NCBI GenBank assembly: GCA_000432775.1
Contig: HF990416.1
Coordinates: forward strand, 46,449-110,448
Length of the DNA: 64,000 nucleotides
Direction of reading: 5' to 3'
DNA from: Alistipes sp. CAG:831
GTDB taxonomy: Bacteria > Bacteroidota > Bacteroidia > Bacteroidales > UBA932
Shown here piece after piece: positions 8,869 to 16,855 of the stretch. Positions within the stretch are counted from its first letter, which is position 1; each line of letters opens with the position of its first letter. The position numbers were made by a program, and so were the translations under genes. Below the pieces are notes generated by a model. The model made no database searches. It had not been told where the DNA came from and saw only the letters and a list, made by a program, of their open reading frames with translations.

Positions 8869-9705
8869 TTATAGTCCGTGCTGCTCCAAAAGCTCCAGTT
8901 CTTCGTCTGAGTAGATGAGACGGTCCAGCTTGCCGCTGCGGCCCAGAGCTACGAGGATGACAGCGGCTACGATGATTGCTGCCAGTATGCCCATGATGAG
9001 GTACCAGATGCGGTAGCCGTCCCATTTCCCGCCCTGCTTCTTCTCCTTGTCAGCCGTATGCTTGCCGTCGCTTCCCTGGCCTGTTCCATCGCTGTGTTCC
9101 CTCCTGTCTTCCTGCGTTTTTCCGCCGCTCTGTCCTTTTCCGTCGCCAGTCGGACCTGCATCAGATGCTCTGCGTGTCCCGGACTCTGCAGAGGTCTGCT
9201 GCGTCCTATCCACGTCTGCTGTCTGCGCACCGGTGTTCTCCATGCCTGAGGAAAGTCCCGTGGCAACCGTCTGTCCCGTCCTTATCGGCTTGAGAGTTAT
9301 CGGCTCGAATCCGAAAGCCTGGGCGAAGATGCCTCCATCCTGCTCCGCCACGAAATAGACATTGCCTTCGAGGGTGTTCCGCAACCATCCAAGTCCGGGG
9401 AACTCGATATTCTTCCTCTCTTTCAGAGTAACTTTCAACTGCTGAAGGAAAGCCTCCAGTTCGGTCGCCGCCGTCTTCCCGTCCATGCCCGTGCCTGCGG
9501 CATAGTACTTCGCTACCAGGTCTCCGACAGCCCTGTCGTCCCCTTTGAAGGAGATACGCTTTGACGGAGGGTAGATGGTCTTGCCGTCTTCGGAAAAATG
9601 TGCCGGCATAGGCTCTGTCTGGAAATATCCCATTCCAGGCAGCGGAATGCGGTCATTATCAATGATAAGTTCCTTGAGCAGGCGGGAGAGAAGAAGAACG
9701 TCCAT
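8869..9705 (-). CDS. CCDC81-type HU-domain membrane protein
   Basis: The protein is 278 residues. Residues 1-140 resemble the two HU-CCDC81 modules found in Bacteroidota (LPGMGYFQTEP, then FPGLGWLRNTLEGNVYFVAEQDG). A Ser/Gly/Gln/Lys-rich linker (about 160-225) is followed by one membrane helix (IWYLIMGILAAIIVAAVILV) and a 25-residue acidic tail ending EELELLEQHGL. In many relatives the membrane helix is followed by a peptidoglycan-binding SPOR domain; none is present here. The function is unknown; a cell-envelope or division role is inferred only from relatives. The gene stands alone, divergent from tRNA-Asn. Confidence 0.75.
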   Translation of the reverse strand: MDVLLLSRLLKELIIDNDRIPLPGMGYFQTEPMPAHFSEDGKTIYPPSKRISFKGDDRAVGDLVAKYYAAGTGMDGKTAATELEAFLQQLKVTLKERKNIEFPGLGWLRNTLEGNVYFVAEQDGGIFAQAFGFEPITLKPIRTGQTVATGLSSGMENTGAQTADVDRTQQTSAESGTRRASDAGPTGDGKGQSGGKTQEDRREHSDGTGQGSDGKHTADKEKKQGGKWDGYRIWYLIMGILAAIIVAAVILVALGRSGKLDRLIYSDEELELLEQHGL

Positions 9706-9729
9706 AAGGCTTTTCTAAAAATTTCTGCA

Positions 9730-9737
9730 CAAAGTTA
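9730..9737 (-). promoter_or_regulatory. -7 promoter element of the HU-domain gene
   Basis: The minus strand reads TAACTTTG, matching TAnnTTTG, 24 bases before the ATG. Its likely -33 region (TTGCAA) is shared with the divergent tRNA-Asn promoter. Confidence 0.55.
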
Positions 9738-9768
9738 AATTATTTTTTTGCAAGTTGAAAAAAATATC

Positions 9769-9776
9769 TATCTTTG
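9769..9776 (+). promoter_or_regulatory. -7 promoter element of tRNA-Asn
   Basis: TATCTTTG lies 18 bases upstream of the tRNA, with a TTTG -33 candidate at 9747-9750. The downstream CAGTCCC is identical to that in the tRNA-Leu promoter. Confidence 0.65.
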
Positions 9777-9794
9777 CAGTCCCGAAAGGAAAAT

Positions 9795-9868
9795 TCCTCT
9801 TTAGCTCAGTTGGTTAGAGCACCTGACTGTTAATCAGGGGGTCCTAGGTTCAAGTCCTAGAAGGGGAG
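9795..9868 (+). tRNA. tRNA-Asn (anticodon GTT)
   Basis: A 74-nt cloverleaf is visible. The acceptor stem is TCCTCTT paired with AAGGGGA, the anticodon stem CCTGA/TCAGG holds CTGTTAA, and the T-loop is GTTCAAGTC. Positions 34-36 read GTT, decoding AAC and AAU. No CCA is encoded. Confidence 0.95.
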
Positions 9869-9902
9869 CGAGATTTACTATGTTTTCATAATGTTATTTT
9901 TT

Positions 9903-9940
9903 CCTCCTTGCGCCGTGACGGTGGCAAGGAGGTTTTTTTA
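9903..9940 (+). terminator. Intrinsic terminator after tRNA-Asn
   Basis: The stem CCTCCTTGC pairs with GCAAGGAGG, with an inner CCG/CGG stem, and is followed directly by TTTTTTTA. Confidence 0.8.
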
Positions 9941-10057
9941 TGGAGAAAAACAGGACAAAACTTTTTCCCCCCGGCACATTCCAGAAAATGGGGAGTGATA
10001 TCGCGTCACTCTGCAGGAAGGCTCAGATGCGCTCGAATATAACCAACTAATATGACT

Positions 10058-10220
10058 ATCCGCAAAAATACCCCCAGGCCGCAAGAACCTCTCCTAAACC
10101 CACTTCCACCGCAAATCTTTTCTACGCTCCTTCCGAAGGAGTAAGGGACGCTCACCATCGCTACAGGCACCGGAAAGCCATTTTCGCCGTAGATCTGCCC
10201 TTCACTCCTTCCGAAGGAGT
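10058..10220 (+). repeat. ACTCCTTCCGAAGGAGT repeat unit, copy 1
   Basis: Ordered blocks are ATCCGCA (10058), the palindrome (10126-10142), GCCATTTTCGCCG (10177-10189) and CACTCCTTCC (10203-10212). The same blocks occur in the same order at 38413-38555 on the other strand. From palindrome start to GCCATTTTCGCCG start is 51 versus 52 bases, and from that block to CACTCCTTCC is 26 bases in both. This marks a dispersed repeat, not a coincidence. Confidence 0.75.
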
Positions 10221-10241
10221 CGCATTTTCCGGCATTTCCCA

Positions 10242-10280
10242 ACTCCTTCCGAAGGAGTAGGGGACGCTCACCATCGATAG
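10242..10280 (+). repeat. Partial tandem copy of the ACTCCTTCCGAAGGAGT unit
   Basis: A third palindrome (10242-10258) is followed by GGGGACGCTCACCATCG. The first palindrome (10126-10142) is followed by the near-identical AGGGACGCTCACCATCG. The two lie 116 bp apart and look like a local duplication. Confidence 0.6.
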
Positions 10281-10302
10281 GGATACACGAAGAGCTACTT
10301 TG

Positions 10303-10473
10303 ACGAATTTACTTCGGGGTGCACTATGATTTTTAACAAATTGAAAATCAGCGGCCTGCAAATTCCGCTGCACATTAGACCTGTCGCAAAAGAGAGCGAA
10401 TGTGCAGCACGTTTTGTAACTATTTGATTAACAGAAAGGTTTTCCTTCCCTGTGCACCCCGAAGTAAATTCGT
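10303..10473 (+). repeat. Palindromic repeat element B
   Basis: Perfect 22-bp terminal inverted repeats (10303-10324 and 10452-10473, core ACGAATTTACTTCGGGGTGC) flank an inner inverted repeat, GCTGCACATT with AATGTGCAGC. The box GTAACTATTTGATTAACAG follows at 10416-10434. The end sequence, inner TGCACATT stem and box order match element A. The size (171 bp) and lack of a gene suggest a non-autonomous mobile or REP-like element. Confidence 0.7.
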
Positions 10474-10640
10474 TTAAAGCAGGTTCGAATATTCTGTCCA
10501 TCACTTGCCCAAAATCAAGAGATTTTCATTATGCGGCAGTTCTCAGATTGTCATACACTCCCTTAATTGCAACAATATACGGAAAGTGCAAAATATGATC
10601 GTTTCTTGTGGCAAGGGGTATTTTTGCGGACAGCCATTTC

Positions 10641-10815
10641 AACTAAATTTTGTAGGGGAGGAAACGCATTGACTAACCTAATGATTGTCAGGCATATAAT
10701 TCTTCATCACCCCGCCGTAAGCGATTCCAAATGGCTCACGGGAATACTCTAAAATACCAATACACAGCATATCAATTACTTAACAACAATGTTTCCTCCC
10801 CGATAAAATTTAGTT
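10641..10815 (+). repeat. Palindromic repeat element D
   Basis: Ends 10641-10665 and 10791-10815 are inverted repeats over 25 bp with only a few central mismatches (AACTAAATTTT ... GGGGAGGAAAC). A box CTAACCTAATGATTGTCAG lies at 10673-10691 and resembles that of element B. The ends share CTAAATTTT/GGGG features with B but are diverged. The length is 175 bp and there is no ORF. Confidence 0.55.
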
Positions 10816-11004
10816 CCTTTCTACTATGCATCGGCAGACAGGCAAACCGGGAACGCCCATCGGACAGACCCCATCGGGACCAGCCGAGCAAGACCGGGAA
10901 ATCAACACAGAACCCGCACCGGGCAATCCGATAACCGGTTCTCTTTCTATGCCGTGGAAGGGCTCTACCAAGGCCATACGGCCTCACATGGTGCTATACA
11001 GCCG

Positions 11005-12603
11005 TCAAACCTTCGTGAGAGCAGCCTGAATGACGTTGTCAATCGCAGCGATGATGGGATAGAAGGCCCTGTCGTCCAAAGGAGAGTAGCGGCCTATGAG
11101 GGCCCGGAGCTGGATGAGGACGATATCTCCCGAGACGGCCCACTGACGCGAATCGACGGAAACACCGCACCGCGAAAGATATGACAGGAAGCCTTCCTCC
11201 AGATTCATGCTGTCCAGCAAGACATTCAGCTCATCCAGGTTATCTACCCCGCGCAGTTGCCGGCGGTACATGTCCGCAACCTCCGAAGAGTATTTGACTG
11301 CCAGGGCCTGACGGTTGATACGCACCAGCAGGTCCGTCACTCCGACAGTGTCCACGGGGACGAACACATCGGGGATGATGCCGCCTCCGCCGTAGACCAC
11401 CTTGCCTTTGGGCGTCACATAGCGCAGGGAGTCGTTGCGCACTATGCTGTCCGCACTGGTCATCTCCCCATGCTCGTATCTTTCATAGATATCGTAGACA
11501 TATCCCAGATCATCTCCGGGAACGTAAGGCTTCTGGATGCATCTGCCGGTAGCGGTATAGAAACGGGCCACAGTCAGGCGGATACCAGAGTTGTCGGTAA
11601 AGAATATAGGTTCCTGGACCATACCCTTGCCGTAGGTGCGGCGGCCGTAGATTACCGCCCGGTCATTGTCCTGCATGGCACCTGCGAATATCTCGCTGGA
11701 TGAGGCACTGCCCTCGTTGACCAGCACGGAAAGCTGCACGTCCAGGCACTTACCGCTGCCGTCCGCATAGAAATTCTGTCGCGGGCGGTGCGCTCCTTCC
11801 ATATAGACTATAAGGCTTCCCTCAGGCAGAAACTCGTTGGAAAGCGGCAGGGCCTGGTCCAGGTATCCTCCGGTATTGTCCCTCAGGTCGAATATCAGCC
11901 GTGTCATCCCGGCCTCAAGCATAGGAGGCAGGGCTGTGGAGAACTCCGCGTAGCTGGTACGGGTGAATTTGGAGAGTTTCATGTATCCGGTAGTATCGTC
12001 TATCATGTAGGCCACGTCGATACTCTTGACAGGTATCTTGTCCCGGATGACGTCGAACTCTACCATCTCCCTGTCCCTCATGATTCCCAGATGAACGGTA
12101 GTTCCCGAAACTCCCTTGAGCATTCCCACCAGGGAGTCCTGATTGATCTTCACCCCGGCCACAACGCGACCGTCCACCGATATGATACGGTCTCCGGATA
12201 TCAGCCCTGCCCGCTCGGAGGGTCCGCCGGCTATCACACTGATGATGATGGCAGTATCTTCCGGCACGTTGAATGTCACCCCGATACCGTCGAAGTTGCC
12301 TTCCAGCTCGGCATTGGCCTCCTCGAGACTCTTGGGCGGCAGGTAGACCGAGTGCGGATCGAGTTCACGGAGTATAAGCGGCAGGATATCCTCGGTCACC
12401 TTGTCATAGTCTATGCTGTCCACATAGTTCTGCTCTATCTGCTCCAGCACCAGCTTTACCTTGTCCCAGCCGTGGCCGGACTCCAGCATGGCCTGACGCT
12501 CCGCCCTACGGTTCATGAGATTGGCCAGAATGCCTCCGGCCATGAGCAGAATCAGCGCCCAGAGGACATTCCTGAGAATCTTTAATCTATCAGGTTCAGG
12601 CAT
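11005..12603 (-). CDS. S41 family C-terminal processing peptidase
   Basis: The 532-residue protein has an N-terminal membrane anchor or uncleaved signal (VLWALILLMAGGILANLM), so it acts in the periplasm. A PDZ domain (about 90-180) contains GGPSERAGLISGDRIISVDG. The S41 core has NEGSASSSEIFAGA with the nucleophile Ser near 301 and the general base Lys near 326 (GRRTYGKGMVQ). Such proteases cut proteins near their C-termini in envelope quality control. It is the last gene of the minus-strand train, 2 bp after dCMP deaminase. The substrate is unknown. Confidence 0.93.
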   Translation of the reverse strand: MPEPDRLKILRNVLWALILLMAGGILANLMNRRAERQAMLESGHGWDKVKLVLEQIEQNYVDSIDYDKVTEDILPLILRELDPHSVYLPPKSLEEANAELEGNFDGIGVTFNVPEDTAIIISVIAGGPSERAGLISGDRIISVDGRVVAGVKINQDSLVGMLKGVSGTTVHLGIMRDREMVEFDVIRDKIPVKSIDVAYMIDDTTGYMKLSKFTRTSYAEFSTALPPMLEAGMTRLIFDLRDNTGGYLDQALPLSNEFLPEGSLIVYMEGAHRPRQNFYADGSGKCLDVQLSVLVNEGSASSSEIFAGAMQDNDRAVIYGRRTYGKGMVQEPIFFTDNSGIRLTVARFYTATGRCIQKPYVPGDDLGYVYDIYERYEHGEMTSADSIVRNDSLRYVTPKGKVVYGGGGIIPDVFVPVDTVGVTDLLVRINRQALAVKYSSEVADMYRRQLRGVDNLDELNVLLDSMNLEEGFLSYLSRCGVSVDSRQWAVSGDIVLIQLRALIGRYSPLDDRAFYPIIAAIDNVIQAALTKV

Positions 12604-12605
12604 GG

Positions 12606-13028
12606 CTACGGCATATCATATTTGCAGACCTCGACACCTGCCCTGCGCAGCAGTTCGATACCGTCCCGCACACTGTACTCGATAAGATATACGACCCGCC
12701 TGATACCGGCCTGGATGATGAGCTTGGCGCACTCCATGCAGGGGGCGTCGGTAACATAGAGGGTCGCACCCTGGCTGTTGTTGCCGGACTTGGCCACCTT
12801 GGTGATGGCGTTGGCCTCGGCGTGCAGCACGTAGGGCTTGGTCTTGCCTGTAGCGGGATCCTCGCAGATATTCTCGAAGCCGGCGGGGGTCCCGTTGAAA
12901 CCGTCCGAGATGATCATCCGGTCCTTGACCAGGAGGGCCCCCACCTTCCTGCGGGTACAGTAGGAGTTTTTCGCCCATACCCTGGCCATTTCCAGATAGC
13001 TGCGGTCAAACTGCTCTTGTTTGGTCAT
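12606..13028 (-). CDS. dCMP/cytidine deaminase family protein
   Basis: The 140-residue protein carries the zinc and catalytic motifs HAEANAI (His, Glu) and PCMECAK (two Cys), spaced as in ComEB/dCMP deaminases. It should deaminate dCMP to dUMP for dTTP synthesis. The length matches the family. It lies between an acyl ligase-like gene and an S41 protease in a tightly packed series. Confidence 0.92.
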   Translation of the reverse strand: MTKQEQFDRSYLEMARVWAKNSYCTRRKVGALLVKDRMIISDGFNGTPAGFENICEDPATGKTKPYVLHAEANAITKVAKSGNNSQGATLYVTDAPCMECAKLIIQAGIRRVVYLIEYSVRDGIELLRRAGVEVCKYDMP

Positions 13029-13047
13029 ATTGTCCTATATAAATAAA

Positions 13048-14748
13048 CTAATTGTTGTTTCGCTGATAGAGATATCTCTTGATGCTCTTCTTGGGGGTCT
13101 TCTCGAACTCCTCGGGGAAGAGCTCGACGGCTCCCACCTTGCAGTAATTGGGCTGATGGGTGTTCATCTCCTTGACGCTCTGCTGTATCCTGGCCAGCAT
13201 CTCGTCCTTGGTAAGCCCGTCGGCGGCAGCCAGCTCGGTGTCGGCATAGACCAGGGCGCGGAGTCCGCCGTTGTCCTCTATCACGAGGGACTCGATTACG
13301 TAGGGCATATTGTTGATCTCGCCCTCAATCTCCTCGGGATAGATGTTCTGTCCGGAAGGACCGAGAATCATGCTCTTGCAGCGGCCTTTGATGAACAGGA
13401 ATCCGTCGGAGTCAATCACACCCATGTCTCCGGTACGGAACCAGCCGTCTTCGGTAAATGCCTCGGCAGTAGCCTCTTCGTTCTTGTAATAGCCCAGGAA
13501 GACGTTGTCGCCCTTGACCAGAATCTCACCGGGCACGTTCTGGGGATCGGCAGAATCTATCATAATCTGCATCCTCGGGGCAGCCTTGCCGCAGGAGTAG
13601 AGCTTGGTCTGGTTCCAGCGGGCGTATGTGATGATGGGGCCGCACTCTGTCATCCCGTAGCCCACGGTGAATCGGAATCCGATACGGCGGAAGAATGCCT
13701 CGGCCTCGCGGTTGAAGGCTGCACCTCCGATAATCACCTCGTCGAACTTGCCGCCGAAGGCCTCGTCGAGCTGGTTGTTGATCTTCTTGAGTATCTTCTC
13801 GTCGATGACGGGAAGCCTGAGCAGCAGGCGGATGTCCCTGCGGTTGATGATAGGCTCGAGCTTCTTCTTGTAAATCTTCTCGATGACCAGAGGTACGGTG
13901 ACGATAAGGTCGGGCTTGACGGAGCCCATGGCGTCGAGGATGATCTTGGGTGTCGGAAGTCTGGTGAGGAAATGCACGTGGCTGCCGGAGCAGAACTCCA
14001 CCAGGAACTCGAACATCATACCGTACATGTGGGCGGTGGGGAGCATGGACACGCAGTTGGAGGCATTGTCCAGATGGCCGTGCACCTCGAAGCCGAAAAG
14101 GACGTTCGAGAGCAGGGAACGGTACGGCAGCATGACCCCTTTGGAGAATCCGGAAGTCCCGGAGGTATAGTTGATCATGGCCAGCTCCTCGGGGGAGTCC
14201 TCGTAGTAATTTACACAGTCCGGATGGAAGCTCCGGGGATATTTCTTGCCAAAGAGCTCGTTGAGGTGCTCCCGGGTATGGGTTATCTTCTCATTGGAAG
14301 CATAGAGCAGGGAAAAATCGTTCATCAGGATGATGGCGTCGAGGCCGGGCATCTCCGACTGGGAGAGACCTTCCCACACCATGTCACCCACAAAGAAGAC
14401 GCGGGCTTCGGAGTGGTTCACCAGATGATAGATGTTTCCGCTCTTGAACTCGTGCAGCAGGGGAACGGGCACGGCTCCGTAGGTCAGGGCGGCCAGGAAT
14501 GATACGGCCCAGTTGGCCTGGTTCCTGGAGCAGATGGCGATCTTGTCGCCGCGCTGCAGTCCGCACATCTCGAGCATGATGTGGATCTTCTCGATCCTGC
14601 GGGCCACGTCCCGGTAGTAGAGGGTCACTCCGTTGTAGTCGGAGAGCGCGGGGCAGTCCCAGTTCTTCTTGATGCTCGCTTCGATGATCTTGTTCAGTGA
14701 TTTAGGCTGTTCCATACTGTAGGTTTTAGTAGTGTTGCTGTTATTCAT
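13048..14748 (-). CDS. AMP-forming acyl-CoA/acyl-ACP ligase-like enzyme
   Basis: The 566-residue protein belongs to the ANL superfamily. The P-loop motif is INYTSGTSGFSKGVML, followed by GYGMTECGP (A5), the A7-type FRTGDMG and a C-terminal lid domain with GPSGQNIYPEEIE. These enzymes adenylate a fatty or other carboxylic acid and transfer it to CoA or ACP. The substrate cannot be read from the sequence; a long-chain acyl substrate is likely from family resemblance. It follows the MsbA-like exporter by 15 bp, which fits lipid metabolism. A second possible Met is 11 codons in (14715). Confidence 0.88.
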   Translation of the reverse strand: MNNSNTTKTYSMEQPKSLNKIIEASIKKNWDCPALSDYNGVTLYYRDVARRIEKIHIMLEMCGLQRGDKIAICSRNQANWAVSFLAALTYGAVPVPLLHEFKSGNIYHLVNHSEARVFFVGDMVWEGLSQSEMPGLDAIILMNDFSLLYASNEKITHTREHLNELFGKKYPRSFHPDCVNYYEDSPEELAMINYTSGTSGFSKGVMLPYRSLLSNVLFGFEVHGHLDNASNCVSMLPTAHMYGMMFEFLVEFCSGSHVHFLTRLPTPKIILDAMGSVKPDLIVTVPLVIEKIYKKKLEPIINRRDIRLLLRLPVIDEKILKKINNQLDEAFGGKFDEVIIGGAAFNREAEAFFRRIGFRFTVGYGMTECGPIITYARWNQTKLYSCGKAAPRMQIMIDSADPQNVPGEILVKGDNVFLGYYKNEEATAEAFTEDGWFRTGDMGVIDSDGFLFIKGRCKSMILGPSGQNIYPEEIEGEINNMPYVIESLVIEDNGGLRALVYADTELAAADGLTKDEMLARIQQSVKEMNTHQPNYCKVGAVELFPEEFEKTPKKSIKRYLYQRNNN

Positions 14749-14763
14749 AATCTCAGTCTGTTT

Positions 14764-16590
14764 CTAGTTGAATGTCTGCATCTCGCACAGGTGGGAGTAG
14801 AGTCCGCCAGCGGCCAGGAGCGCCTGATGGGTACCTCTCTCCACGATACGGCCCTCCTTCATGACGAGTATCTCGTCGGCATGCTGAATAGTGGAAAGAC
14901 GGTGGGCAATGACTATGGAAGTGCGGTTCTCCATCAGTTTGGTAAGGGCGTCCTGAACCAGACGCTCGCTCTCGGTATCGAGGGCCGAAGTGGCCTCGTC
15001 CAGGATAAGGATCGGAGGGTTCTTGAGCACCGCACGGGCTATGGCGATCCTCTGCCTCTGGCCGCCGGAAAGCTTGCCTCCGCGGTCTCCGATATTGGTG
15101 TCATAGCCGTTCTCCATCTGCGATATGAATTCGTGGGCATTGGCGATTCTGGCCGCACGGATGACATCCTCCTCGGGTACGTTCTCCATTCCGAAGGTGA
15201 TGTTGTTGCGGACAGTGTCATTGAAGAGTATCGCCTCCTGGGTCACGATGCCCATAAGGGATATGAGTTCCTTGGGATAGTACTGACGGATATCCGTACC
15301 GTCTATGAAGATGCCGCCGTCAGTGACATCGTAGAACCTGGGCAACAGGTCCGCGAATGTGGACTTGCCGGCCCCGGAGGGTCCCACAATAGCGACCATC
15401 CTGCCTTTGGGAATCGTGACATCTATATCCTTGAGCACATAGTCCGTGGAATACTTGAATGATACATGGCGGTACTCGACAGCCTCCCTGAACTCGGAGA
15501 TATGCACCGGATGGTCTGCCTTGCGGATTGAGGGCACTGCATCCAGTATGGCGAATATCCTGTTGCCGGAGACCAGCCCCTTCTGCACGTTGGAATAGGC
15601 TGCGGCTATGGCCTTGGACGGCTCCAGCACCCTCCAGTAGAAGGCTATGTACACGATAAAGCCGGAAAGACTCATGCCCAGCTCGCCTTTCATCTGCAGA
15701 ATTCCGCCATAGAAGAGCACAGCGGCAGCCACGGATATGCCCAGGAATTCGGACAGGGGCGAGGCCAGTTCCTGGCGGGTGTACATGGACCGGCTCACAT
15801 TCTTGTGTTCCTCATTAGTGCGGTCAAAGTGGTCTCTCACATATTTCTGGGCATTGAAGGCCTTGATGATTCTGGCTCCCGAAATCGCCTCCTCGAAATG
15901 GCTGATGATCTGTCCCATCAGCGCCTGTGTCCTGGTAGCTCCGCGCTTGAGCTTACGGGTGACGGCCCCGATGACGAATGCCGAGATGGGCAGGGTTATC
16001 AGCGTCAGTATAGTCAGCTTGGGCGACATGTAGAACAGACCTATCAGAAAGCCTATGATGAGCAGCGGCTCGCGGAAAAGTATGTGAAAGCTGCTGGCGA
16101 CGCTGTTCTGCACCTCGTTCACGTCATTGGAGACGCTGGAGAGAATGTCCCCGGTACGCTTCTGCTTGAAATAATCGACGTTGAGCCGCGTAATCTTGTT
16201 GAACAGGTCCGTGCGGATGTTCTTCATCACGTAGGTCTTCATGTTGACCAGTATCTTCTGGGAGAGGAACCTTGTCAAGTTGGAGAGGAATGATGTGATT
16301 ATCAGGACCACACACACGAACATCAGCCCCTTTAGAGGACCACTGGCCTCCAGTATCTTTGTAAGGTAATACTGGAACACGCCATAGAAATATTCCACGG
16401 TCAGGGAAAATTCCGGCATGGTTGAGAACTTCTCCACTGCATCCGGATCGAACAGTACCTCCAGCAGAGGCTTGATCAGAGCATAGTTTACTACGCCGAA
16501 TATTACGGACAATATGGAAAAAGCCAGATACCCGGGCCAGAAGCGGCTGTAGGGCTTGGCGTATGAAAGAATTCGTTTGAATGCACTCAT
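14764..16590 (-). CDS. ABC exporter, MsbA/lipid type
   Basis: The 608-residue half-transporter has six membrane helices (residues 1-330) fused to an ATPase domain. Walker A is GPSGAGKST, the signature is LSGGQRQRIAIARA and Walker B is ILILDEATSALD, with the switch His in IAHRLST. The architecture fits homodimeric lipid flippases such as MsbA or related drug exporters. The neighbouring acyl ligase supports a lipid substrate, but this is inference. Confidence 0.9.
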   Translation of the reverse strand: MSAFKRILSYAKPYSRFWPGYLAFSILSVIFGVVNYALIKPLLEVLFDPDAVEKFSTMPEFSLTVEYFYGVFQYYLTKILEASGPLKGLMFVCVVLIITSFLSNLTRFLSQKILVNMKTYVMKNIRTDLFNKITRLNVDYFKQKRTGDILSSVSNDVNEVQNSVASSFHILFREPLLIIGFLIGLFYMSPKLTILTLITLPISAFVIGAVTRKLKRGATRTQALMGQIISHFEEAISGARIIKAFNAQKYVRDHFDRTNEEHKNVSRSMYTRQELASPLSEFLGISVAAAVLFYGGILQMKGELGMSLSGFIVYIAFYWRVLEPSKAIAAAYSNVQKGLVSGNRIFAILDAVPSIRKADHPVHISEFREAVEYRHVSFKYSTDYVLKDIDVTIPKGRMVAIVGPSGAGKSTFADLLPRFYDVTDGGIFIDGTDIRQYYPKELISLMGIVTQEAILFNDTVRNNITFGMENVPEEDVIRAARIANAHEFISQMENGYDTNIGDRGGKLSGGQRQRIAIARAVLKNPPILILDEATSALDTESERLVQDALTKLMENRTSIVIAHRLSTIQHADEILVMKEGRIVERGTHQALLAAGGLYSHLCEMQTFN

Positions 16591-16608
16591 CAGTAATCTC
16601 TGCTAAAT

Positions 16609-16842
16609 CTATTTCTTCTTCTCGTCCACTTCCTCGAAGTCCACATACTCTCCTACGTGGTCCCCGAATATCTTTTCTCCGGCAGCAGCGTCCTGGCCTG
16701 ATACCGTAACCTCGCCCTCGCGGTTTTCCCTGCGGCGTCCGAAATTCCGGATCCGCCCGTGGATAATTTTGAGAAACAGGAGCGGCAGGGCGATGACAAG
16801 CACCAGCGCACCTATGATAAATGTCACTACAAGACTTAACAT
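16609..16842 (-). CDS. Small membrane protein, DUF4834-like
   Basis: The 77-residue protein has one N-terminal membrane helix (MLSLVVTFIIGALVLVIALPLLFLKI), a basic arginine-rich patch (GRIRNFGRRRENR) and an acidic tail ending EYVDFEEVDEKKK. This resembles DUF4834 proteins of Bacteroidota, which have no known function. It sits between the large anchored protein and the ABC exporter with gaps under 20 bp, so it is probably expressed with them. Confidence 0.7.
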   Translation of the reverse strand: MLSLVVTFIIGALVLVIALPLLFLKIIHGRIRNFGRRRENREGEVTVSGQDAAAGEKIFGDHVGEYVDFEEVDEKKK

Positions 16843-16855
16843 ATCTACTATATCT

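Larger units (their letters stand above)
9941..11004. other. 1.06-kb non-coding block rich in repeats
   Basis: I see no convincing coding region here. The short open frames have no recognisable domain and run through palindromes. The block holds a repeat unit with three ACTCCTTCCGAAGGAGT-type palindromes (10058-10280), element B (10303-10473) and element D (10641-10815). The last 190 bp before the S41 protease gene show nothing recognisable. Confidence 0.6.

Noticed and set aside
10006..10373. Two minus-strand open frames with repeated VPYSFGRS peptides
   Set aside because: The repeats come from the ACTCCTTCCGAAGGAGT palindromes; there is no domain, no ribosome-binding context and no conserved codon pattern.
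10303..10815. Possible CRISPR or integron attC array
   Set aside because: There is no regular repeat-spacer pattern, no cas or integrase gene, and the ends lack the attC core sites.
10567..11029. Short plus-strand open frames
   Set aside because: They cross element D or low-information sequence and resemble no protein family.
13021..14502. Long plus-strand open frame opposite the acyl ligase
   Set aside because: It is a shadow of the GC-rich minus-strand gene, which has clear ANL motifs.
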